A stretch of 10,307 nt of DNA from positions 1 through 10,307 of the forward strand of contig VGLO01000027.1 of NCBI GenBank assembly GCA_016866675.1, given 5' to 3'. This stretch comes from Candidatus Staskawiczbacteria bacterium. GTDB taxonomy: Bacteria > Patescibacteriota > Minisyncoccia > Minisyncoccales > Staskawiczbacteraceae. Under the pieces are notes generated by a model, which saw only the letters and a list, made by a program, of their open reading frames with translations, made no database searches and was not told where the DNA came from. A program made the translations under genes and the position numbers. Positions 6,818-10,307 of the stretch are shown piece after piece (position 1 is the first letter of the stretch; each line of letters starts with the position of its first letter).

Positions 6818-6845
6818 TTGAAAAAAAACTACAATTTAGTATGAT
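6818..6845 (+). promoter_or_regulatory. Promoter of the tRNA-Asn unit
   Basis: TTGAAA (6818-6823, 5 of 6) and TATGAT (6840-6845, 5 of 6) lie 16 bp apart, 51 bp before the tRNA 5' end. The expected start is near 6852, just before the leader hairpin at 6854. The rest of the 6716-6895 gap is AT-rich with no gene seen. Confidence 0.7.
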
Positions 6846-6853
6846 GTACCTAA

Positions 6854-6882
6854 TTGCCACACACCCCTTTGGGTATTGGCAA
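6854..6882 (+). repeat. Hairpin in the tRNA 5' leader
   Basis: TTGCCA (6854-6859) pairs with TGGCAA (6877-6882), and inside it ACCC (6863-6866) pairs with GGGT (6871-6874) around a CTTT loop. It would be at the very 5' end of the tRNA precursor. No T tract follows, so it is not a terminator. Confidence 0.5.
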
Positions 6883-6948
6883 CTTGAAAATTTATTCCCC
6901 TGTAGCTCAGCGGTAGAGCGTCTCGCTGTGAACTTCTCTTTTATGAGC

Positions 6949-6954
6949 TATAAT
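6949..6954 (+). promoter_or_regulatory. Possible internal -10 box for the intron ORF
   Basis: A perfect TATAAT ends 7 nt before the ATG at 6962, so a transcript from it would be nearly or fully leaderless. The -35 region (CTGTGA at 6926-6931, at 17 bp) is poor. It lies inside the intron just past the 5' splice site. Confidence 0.4.
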
Positions 6955-6961
6955 TATTTAT

Positions 6962-7384
6962 ATGGCTGATAAAAGAAAATATGCCGACAGAAGAGCGGAG
7001 CTAATCAAAGCAGTCGCCAAAAGGCGACGCAAGATTAAGCTCATGGCAATTGAGTACAAAGGAGGGCAATGCCAAATCTGTAGGTATGACAAATATCCAA
7101 AAGGGTTAGACCTTCATCATGTAGATCCCAAAACAAAAGAATTTGGAATCGCATCAAAAGGTTACACTCGATCTTGGGAAAAAGTCAAAACCGAACTAGA
7201 TAAGTGCATTCTCGTTTGTGCAAATTGCCATAGAGAACTCGAAGCCGGCATTACGCAGCTTCCTTGGGAAACCAAGGATGAAAAACAAGGTGAAATCGGT
7301 GAAACCCTAAATCGACAAAGTCGATTGGGCAATACCGAGCCAAGCTTAATTTCTCTTTATAAAAGTAGAATTAAGAAGGTGTAG
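6962..7384 (+). CDS. Intron-encoded HNH homing endonuclease
   Basis: A 140-aa protein. After a very basic N-terminus (2-30, rich in K and R, likely DNA contacts) comes the HNH zinc-ribbon domain: C37-x-x-C40, LDLHHVDP (H52, H53), then C86-x-x-C89-H90. The domain is complete by about residue 96. Residues 97-140 are the translation of ribozyme elements P1 3' strand through P6; the TAG stop (7382-7384) falls one base before the P7 5' strand at 7386. Such enzymes cut intron-less alleles to spread the intron; the expected target is an uninterrupted tRNA-Asn gene. No Shine-Dalgarno is seen, so expression may be from the nearby TATAAT box or from the unspliced precursor. It could alternatively assist splicing as a maturase, which the sequence does not show. 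Confidence 0.9.
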   Translation: MADKRKYADRRAELIKAVAKRRRKIKLMAIEYKGGQCQICRYDKYPKGLDLHHVDPKTKEFGIASKGYTRSWEKVKTELDKCILVCANCHRELEAGITQLPWETKDEKQGEIGETLNRQSRLGNTEPSLISLYKSRIKKV

Positions 7385-7542
7385 AGACTATCCTTTTTAG
7401 GAGTAGCCCCCATAAATGGGGTCAAAGCGCCTTGCACCCAATTAAACGGGTGATGATATAGTCCACGCATCGTGGAAACACGAGAATAAGTGTAACGAGA
7501 GGGTCGTAGGTTCGAATCCTACCGGGGGAGCCAAGAAGGACG

Positions 7543-7575
7543 AGCATCAGCGAAAGCTGGTGCTTTTCCTTTTTT
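7543..7575 (+). terminator. Intrinsic terminator of the tRNA-Asn unit
   Basis: AGCATCAGC (7543-7551) pairs with GCTGGTGCT (7556-7564) with one G-T pair and a GAAA loop, followed by TTTTCCTTTTTT. It starts 10 nt after the tRNA CCA. Between it and the 49-aa ORF stop (7576-7646) I see no further gene. Confidence 0.88.
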
Positions 7576-7646
7576 AGTGAGTATTTGTGAGGAGATTTTA
7601 TTGTCGGTAGAGGTTCGAGCCAAAACTAATTCTTTTTCTACTTCGC

Positions 7647-7796
7647 CTACATTTCTTTTTTAACTGGTTTATAAACGGCATCAAACATAACCAATAGCTG
7701 CGCTGCTTTTTCCAATGCCAAATCATCGGAAATGTCTTCTCCGGTTTCCGCTTTCCAGATTTCTTTGAACTCTTGTAGTGCTTGTTGATTCAACAT
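7647..7796 (-). CDS. 49-aa conserved-looking acidic small protein
   Basis: ATG at 7796, TAG at 7647. The protein begins MLNQQALQEFKEIWK and continues AETGEDISDDLALEKAAQLLVMFDAVYKP, ending KKEM. It looks like one helical unit with a second amphipathic helix (about 25-41) and a basic end. Small proteins of this pattern (EFK-x-I-(W/Y)-K ... D-x-x-A...LL...YKP) are, to my recollection, recurrent in Patescibacteria genomes, often near tRNA genes or recombinases; this should be searched. No functional domain is recognised. Its start follows a structured leader with its own promoter, and the last helix of that leader ends 4 nt before the ATG, so translation could be gated by RNA folding. It points opposite to its neighbours. 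Confidence 0.6.
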   Translation of the reverse strand: MLNQQALQEFKEIWKAETGEDISDDLALEKAAQLLVMFDAVYKPVKKEM

Positions 7797-8034
7797 AAAA
7801 GCCCGCTATTGGCTTGGCAGGTTTCCACTTGGAAATTGGCGACCTGCAAAGCCAGCAGAGGGCTTTACACAATTTTCCAAGTGGAATCCTCGCCACGGGC
7901 TAAATAAAAAACTGCCCGTAAAATCGCAAAACGACTCCTGGATAGTTATTCCTATCTCAGAAAATCGCGGATACGATTTTATTGGCAGTTACGAGATGTT
8001 GTAGTCGCCGTTTTCTCTCGGCGCTATGTAACTT
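7797..8034 (-). ncRNA. Structured leader RNA of unknown class upstream of the 49-aa ORF
   Basis: On the minus strand the roughly 238-nt stretch between a promoter and the small ORF is richer in GC and stems than its surroundings. Visible helices (plus coordinates): A 7987-7992/8028-8033; a hairpin 8006-8010/8019-8023; B 7910-7916/7984-7990 extended by 7919-7926/7974-7981; C 7895-7900/7914-7919; D 7800-7805/7896-7901; E 7811-7822/7842-7853 (12 bp, one mismatch); F 7823-7837/7871-7886 (about 15 bp, one bulge), whose one arm is in the loop of E, giving a pseudoknot. A excludes B, B excludes C, and C excludes D. I recognise no known riboswitch, RNase P, SRP, tmRNA or 6S signature. No protein-coding frame was found in it. 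Confidence 0.6.
7906..7990 (-). terminator. Terminator-like long helix with T tract inside the structured leader
   Basis: On the minus strand AACTGCC (7990-7984) and CGATTTTA-containing segments close onto GGCAGTT (7916-7910): 7 bp, a 2x2 internal loop, then 8 bp, followed by a run of six T (7911-7906) and ATTTA. The large loop holds a GATAG/CTATC hairpin. The shape fits a regulated premature terminator rather than a compact intrinsic one. Confidence 0.45.
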
Positions 8035-8040
8035 AAATTA

Positions 8041-8069
8041 ATTATAACTAGCGGCAATTATTTACTCAA
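8041..8069 (-). promoter_or_regulatory. Promoter of the structured leader and 49-aa ORF
   Basis: TTGAGT (8069-8064, 4 of 6) and a perfect TATAAT (8046-8041) are 17 bp apart on the minus strand. The predicted start near 8034 coincides with the outer edge of helix A of the structured RNA. Confidence 0.7.
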
Positions 8070-8112
8070 TAGTCTTTTTATAAAACTTTGATGATATGAA
8101 GAGATGAACTCC

Positions 8113-8180
8113 GTTATGACTTGTTATAACTCTCTTATGTGGCAAAAATATTTTATCCACAGCCAAAAAACAGGTATGAC
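8113..8180 (+). repeat. Helically phased short repeats and a DnaA-box match upstream of the HTH gene
   Basis: GTTATGAC (8113-8120) and the palindromic GTTATAAC (8123-8130) repeat with a 10-bp period, and GGTATGAC recurs at 8173-8180. Between them TTATCCACA (8153-8161) is a perfect consensus DnaA box. The array lies just upstream of the excisionase-like promoter, so an operator role is plausible. Confidence 0.4.
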
Positions 8181-8185
8181 AATTA

Positions 8186-8214
8186 TTGACCTACAAGTTT
8201 TTTAGAGCTAGAAT
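8186..8214 (+). promoter_or_regulatory. Promoter of the excisionase-like/MazG cluster
   Basis: TTGACC (8186-8191, 5 of 6) and TAGAAT (8209-8214, 5 of 6) are exactly 17 bp apart. The expected start near 8221 is 2 nt before the ATG at 8223, so the message would be essentially leaderless. Confidence 0.75.
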
Positions 8215-8222
8215 TAAATTGT

Positions 8223-8400
8223 ATGAAAATCTACACCATTCAAGAAGTTGCAAAGCTTCTCAAATGTTCAGAGCGCCAAATCTTTAGGTATTTGGCCAGT
8301 GGAAAACCACGGATCAAAGCAGGGTAAGTGGAGATTTACGGATGAAGATGTCCGCACCTTTCTAAATAAGGGACGACAAACATCCAAAGGGAAAAAATAA
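8223..8400 (+). pseudogene. Excisionase-type helix-turn-helix gene with a frameshift
   Basis: From ATG 8223 the frame reads MKIYTIQEVAKLLKCSERQI, then FRYLASGKPRIKAG and a TAA: the N-terminal half of a MerR/excisionase-like HTH_17 DNA-binding domain. One base further on, the frame shifted by +1 continues HGSKQGKWRFTDEDVRTFLN and ends KGRQTSKGKK with a TAA at 8398-8400, the normal second half of the same domain. The break is at about 8307-8313 in GGAAAACCACGG, where one extra or two missing bases relative to the expected reading separate SGK from HGSKQ. It is therefore a broken gene, unless a +1 frameshift or a sequencing error restores it. An intact version would be about 59 aa. It is 4 bp upstream of the MazG-like gene, with its own leaderless-type promoter. 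Confidence 0.75.
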
Positions 8401-8404
8401 AACT

Positions 8405-8752
8405 ATGGATAATATTAAAAAACTTACAGAAAAAATAATTGCATTCAGAGATGCTAGAGATTGGAAACAGTTCCATAATCCTAAAGACATAGCCCTGTCG
8501 CTTGTTCTTGAAGCCGCTGAGGTTCTTGAACACTTTCAATGGAAGAGCAAGGAGGAAATAGAAGCGTATATCAAGACGAACAAGGGTGATATTGGCGAAG
8601 AATTGTCAGATGTATTGTATTGGGTGCTTTTGATGAGCAATGACTTAAATATCGATATTGCTCAAGCTTTAGAAAAAAAGATGGAGCAAAATGAAAAGAA
8701 ATATCCAATCGATAAAGCAAGGGGTAAGCACACTAAATACAACAAATTATGA
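8405..8752 (+). CDS. MazG-like nucleotide pyrophosphohydrolase
   Basis: A 115-aa all-alpha NTP pyrophosphatase of the MazG/dCTPase (RS21-C6) type, which hydrolyses (d)NTPs to (d)NMP and pyrophosphate. The magnesium-binding pattern is E36-A-A-E39 in LVLEAAEVLEHFQW and E66-x-x-D69 in GEELSDVLYWVLL. The N-terminal FRDARDWKQFHNPKDIALS (14-32) and C-terminal KKYPIDKARGKHTKY (98-112) are typical of the short single-domain family, and the length is normal. It probably acts as a house-cleaning enzyme or adjusts the dCTP pool. The gene lies 4 bp after the broken HTH gene and overlaps the next remnant by ATGA. Base composition is slightly less AT-rich than the left-hand genes. Confidence 0.92.
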   Translation: MDNIKKLTEKIIAFRDARDWKQFHNPKDIALSLVLEAAEVLEHFQWKSKEEIEAYIKTNKGDIGEELSDVLYWVLLMSNDLNIDIAQALEKKMEQNEKKYPIDKARGKHTKYNKL

Positions 8753-8935
8753 GAAATATTTTCCTTGCGCCAAGAAGCAATGAGACCTCTCTTAAAAGAT
8801 AACGAATGGTCTCATAAACTAAGAATACCATTTATGTCGTGGCTAGCTTCTCTTCCTCAAGAAGAAAAGAAAAAAACAAATAAGAAGTCAGAAATCTCTG
8901 AATACAAAGTTTACCCATTTAGCGACCTTTGGTAA
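8749..8935 (+). pseudogene. Remnant of an unidentified gene after the MazG-like gene
   Basis: An ATG overlapping the mazG-like stop (ATGA) opens MRNIFLAPRSNETSLKR and then a stop (8749-8802), which looks like the beginning of a normal protein cut short. In the next frame (the frame of the mazG-like gene), a second stretch from about 8753 to 8935 reads ...RQEAMRPLLKDNEWSHKLRI and PFMSWLASLPQEEKKKTNKK, ending EYKVYPFSDLW; an ATG at 8780 could open 51 aa. The two parts may be the head and tail of one gene joined by a deletion with frameshift, or two different remnants. The tail alone could be a real small ORF. I do not recognise the family. Confidence 0.45.
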
Positions 8936-8950
8936 TAAGGACAAATATAC

Positions 8951-8979
8951 TTGACATTATAACATTTTTATTATATAGT
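8951..8979 (+). promoter_or_regulatory. Promoter of the DEAD-box helicase gene
   Basis: A perfect TTGACA (8951-8956) and TATAGT (8974-8979, 5 of 6) are separated by exactly 17 bp, the best promoter match in the window. Transcription should start near 8986, giving a leader of about 66 nt that contains the hairpin at 9013. Confidence 0.8.
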
Positions 8980-9012
8980 AGATGTACTTTTCATTTAATT
9001 ACTTAAATCAAG

Positions 9013-9047
9013 AAAAAGAATGATCAAAAGTCATTCTTTTTTTGTTT
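9013..9047 (+). terminator. Terminator-like hairpin in the helicase leader (possible attenuator)
   Basis: An 11-bp perfect stem (9013-9023 with 9031-9041), loop TCAAAAG, is followed by TTTGTTT and ends 5 nt before the helicase ATG. It lies downstream of the promoter at 8951, so it would act on the helicase message itself. The stem is AU-rich, and a simple terminator of the upstream unit cannot be excluded. Confidence 0.55.
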
Positions 9048-9051
9048 AGAA

Positions 9052-10296
9052 ATGATAGAAGAAGCAAAAAAACAAGATACAACAAGTCCAAAATCGCAAG
9101 GGTTTGAAGGACTAGGAATTCACCCAAAGATTATGGAGTCTTTGGCGATTTTGCATTTTAAGTCCCCTACTCCAATTCAGCATAAGGCTATACCAGTTGC
9201 CATTGAAGGAAAAGATATAATTGGAATTGCTCAAACTGGTACAGGAAAAACTTTGGCTTTCGGAATTCCTATGGTTCAAAGATTATCATCTCTTCCTAAC
9301 AAGCAAGGGTTAGTTATTCTTCCAACCCGCGAATTGGCGCTTCAGGTGCAAGAAACTCTTCACAAAGTTTTTGGAAAACTTGGCTTAAAAACTGCGGTTT
9401 TGATTGGAGGAACAGGAATGGGTTTGCAAATAAAAAACTTAAAACAAAACCCAAATATTATAATTGCGACTCCCGGCAGACTAAATGACCACGTTGCCTC
9501 AAGAAATTTGAGTTTACAAAATGTTGCGGTTTTAGTTTTAGACGAGGCTGATCACATGTTTGATATGGGATTTGCCCCACAAATTAAAAAAATACTAACT
9601 CTCTTGCCAAAAGAGAGGCAAACATTACTTTTTTCAGCAACAATGCCTCATGAGATTTTAAAAGTTGCAACAACTTATATGCAGCTCCCATTAAGATTTG
9701 AGATTGCTCCACAAGGAACAACTGCAGAAAAAGTAGAACACGAATTATTTTTTGTACAAAAAGAGCAAAGAATGCCTTTACTAAAGAAAATATTATCTGA
9801 AAGTCAAGGAAGTATTTTGTTATTTTCTCGCACAAAGCACGGTGCAACTAAAATATGCAGACAATTGGTTTCACAAAACATTTCAGCAACAGAAATACAT
9901 TCAAATAAATCATTAAATCAAAGAACAAGCGCACTTTCTGGGTTTAAATCAGGAAGATACAGAGTTCTTGTAGCAACTGATATTGCCTCAAGAGGAATTG
10001 ATGTAAAGGGGCTTTCAATGGTTATAAACTATGATTTACCTGAATCAGCTAGTGATTATGTTCATAGAATTGGTAGAACAGGCAGAGCTGGACTTGCTGG
10101 TAAAGCCATTTCTTTTGCTACGCATGATCAACGCAGTAAAGTAAGAGAGATTGAAAGATTAATAAGATATGTAATACCTGTTTCACACCCAACAGGAATT
10201 GTAGCTGAACCACACATTCCTCAAAAAAAATACGTTCATACAAATTATGCCCCACCAAGAAATAAATTACGCAGAAATTTCCACAAAAAGTATTAA
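9052..10296 (+). CDS. DEAD-box ATP-dependent RNA helicase (RhlE-like)
   Basis: A 414-aa two-domain helicase core with a short basic tail. Motifs in order: Q motif with F18 and TPIQ (40-43), I AQTGTGKT (60-67), Ia PTRELA (91-96), GG (119-120), Ib TPGR (140-143), II DEAD (164-167), III SAT (195-197), IV ILLFSRT (255-261), V ATDIASRGID (308-317), VI HRIGRTGRAG (338-347). All ATP- and RNA-contact residues are present. The tail (about 390-414, ending KLRRNFHKKY) is basic and would add RNA affinity; there is no RNA-binding DbpA-type domain, so RhlE/CsdA-short is the nearest group. Likely roles are ribosome assembly or mRNA unwinding. It could also help fold structured RNAs such as the group I intron, which is speculation. 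It has its own strong promoter and hairpin leader. Confidence 0.96.
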   Translation: MIEEAKKQDTTSPKSQGFEGLGIHPKIMESLAILHFKSPTPIQHKAIPVAIEGKDIIGIAQTGTGKTLAFGIPMVQRLSSLPNKQGLVILPTRELALQVQETLHKVFGKLGLKTAVLIGGTGMGLQIKNLKQNPNIIIATPGRLNDHVASRNLSLQNVAVLVLDEADHMFDMGFAPQIKKILTLLPKERQTLLFSATMPHEILKVATTYMQLPLRFEIAPQGTTAEKVEHELFFVQKEQRMPLLKKILSESQGSILLFSRTKHGATKICRQLVSQNISATEIHSNKSLNQRTSALSGFKSGRYRVLVATDIASRGIDVKGLSMVINYDLPESASDYVHRIGRTGRAGLAGKAISFATHDQRSKVREIERLIRYVIPVSHPTGIVAEPHIPQKKYVHTNYAPPRNKLRRNFHKKY

Positions 10297-10307
10297 TTTT
10301 AAAAACC

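Larger units (their letters stand above)
6930..7492 (+). ncRNA. Group I self-splicing intron (IA-like) with HNH ORF in the P1 loop
   Basis: The core can be paired by eye. P1: exon GCTGT plus G6930 with CGCAGC (7254-7259), with U-G at the 5' splice site. P2: 7261-7267 with 7272-7278, GAAA loop. P3: CAAGGTG (7286-7292) with CGCCTTG (7428-7434). J3/4 AAA. P4: TCGGT (7296-7300) with ACCGA (7334-7338). P5: CCC/GGG (7305-7307/7327-7329) capped by AATCGAC-AAA-GTCGATT. P6: GCC/GGT with P6a 7345-7351/7369-7375. P7: GACTAT (7386-7391) with ATAGTC (7458-7463). P7.1 and P7.2 hairpins at 7392-7401 and 7408-7421. P8: 7435-7439/7448-7452. P9: TCGTG-GAAA-CACGA (7470-7483). Final G7492. The P7.1/P7.2 insertion and the ACTATCC...GGAGTAG...GGTCAA pattern resemble the phage T4 td intron (IA). 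A 3-bp P10 (exon TAA with 7251-7253) is possible. Confidence 0.92.
6896..7533 (+). tRNA. tRNA-Asn(GUU), interrupted by a group I intron
   Basis: Exon 1 is 6896-6929 and exon 2 is 7493-7533, with CCA encoded; the spliced product is 75 nt. Acceptor TCCCCTG (6896-6902) pairs with CGGGGGA (7523-7529). The D stem is GCTC/GAGC, anticodon stem TCTCG (6921-6925) with CGAGA (7496-7500), T arm GTAGG-TTCGAAT-CCTAC. The spliced anticodon loop is C-T-G-T-T-A-A, giving anticodon GTT, and the discriminator is G7530, as in bacterial tRNA-Asn. Unspliced, the loop reads CTGTGAA and would falsely suggest GTG (His). Splicing occurs between U35 and U36: exon 1 ends in T and the intron ends in G, as group I introns need. 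If this is the only tRNA-Asn gene, splicing is essential. Confidence 0.93.

Noticed and set aside
6896..6970. tRNA-His from an uninterrupted reading of anticodon GTG
   Set aside because: The sequence after the loop does not form the anticodon stem, T arm or acceptor. tRNA-His would also need the extra G at -1 and discriminator C, while here the discriminator is G. The intron boundary restores GTT.
6926..7500. Splicing after T33 giving anticodon TGT (tRNA-Thr)
   Set aside because: This also yields a 7-nt loop, but discriminator G, the TCCCCTG acceptor and the loop CTGTTAA match tRNA-Asn, and the P1 guide pairing supports the site after GCTGT.
7603..7625. Second tRNA fragment (GGTTCGAGCC) as an attachment-site copy
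   Set aside because: It resembles a T loop, but no matching arm or acceptor is present and it does not repeat the 3' end of tRNA-Asn.
8153..8161. Replication origin based on a perfect DnaA box
   Set aside because: There is only one exact box, with no cluster, no dnaA/dnaN neighbour and no duplex-unwinding repeat set.
8041..8222. Additional protein-coding gene in this gap
   Set aside because: All frames are short and unlike proteins; the stretch is explained by two divergent promoters and short repeats.
9584..9847. Minus-strand frame inside the helicase gene
   Set aside because: It is antisense to conserved helicase motifs, so it is a shadow frame.

Overview
The window is AT-rich, tightly packed and mostly single-strand. 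Its small membrane and redox proteins, many starts without a Shine-Dalgarno sequence, encoded tRNA CCA and a self-splicing intron in a tRNA suggest a Candidatus Patescibacteria (CPR) genome, perhaps Parcubacteria-like. That placement is inference from gene content. TGA is used as a stop (mazG-like and GNAT genes), so the code is not the Gracilibacteria variant.

Left part (1-6715, all minus strand). In transcription order: a secreted or membrane-anchored HNH-fold protein (6083-6715), a DUF1761 membrane protein (5593-6003), a tiny cysteine-rich LiaI/LiaF-like membrane protein (5332-5547), a hairpin terminator, and a GNAT acetyltransferase (4717-5229) with its own terminator. Next comes a clear promoter and a packed cluster: cupin, dCTP deaminase, PD-(D/E)XK nuclease with Cas4/AddB-like cysteines (gaps of 2 and 0 bp). 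It is followed by an extracytoplasmic disulfide pair (thioredoxin-like oxidase plus DsbB-like recycler, 1 bp apart), a small beta-flower repeat protein, a terminator, a Glu/Leu-type amino-acid dehydrogenase, and the start of a PaaK/CapK-like AMP-forming ligase cut by the window edge.

Middle part (6716-8222). A sigma70-type promoter precedes a tRNA-Asn(GUU) whose anticodon loop is split by a 563-nt group I intron. The core can be paired by hand from P1 to P9 and looks like subgroup IA (phage td-like P7.1/P7.2). An HNH homing-endonuclease ORF sits in the P1 loop and keeps an open reading frame through P1 3' strand, P2, P3 5' strand, P4, P5 and P6, stopping one base before P7. A strong terminator ends the tRNA unit. 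Opposite in direction lies a 49-aa ORF preceded by a roughly 240-nt GC-richer leader with its own promoter, a pseudoknot-capable double inverted repeat, a terminator-like helix with a T tract, and a chain of four mutually exclusive helices. This leader is the best candidate for something undescribed.

Right part (8223-10307, plus strand). A frameshifted excisionase-type HTH gene, a MazG-like nucleotide pyrophosphohydrolase and a gene remnant form a degraded accessory cluster beside the tRNA gene, which fits an old integration site. A consensus promoter and an attenuator-like hairpin then precede a complete DEAD-box RNA helicase. Two nucleotide-pool enzymes (Dcd and MazG-like) occur in the window in separate units.
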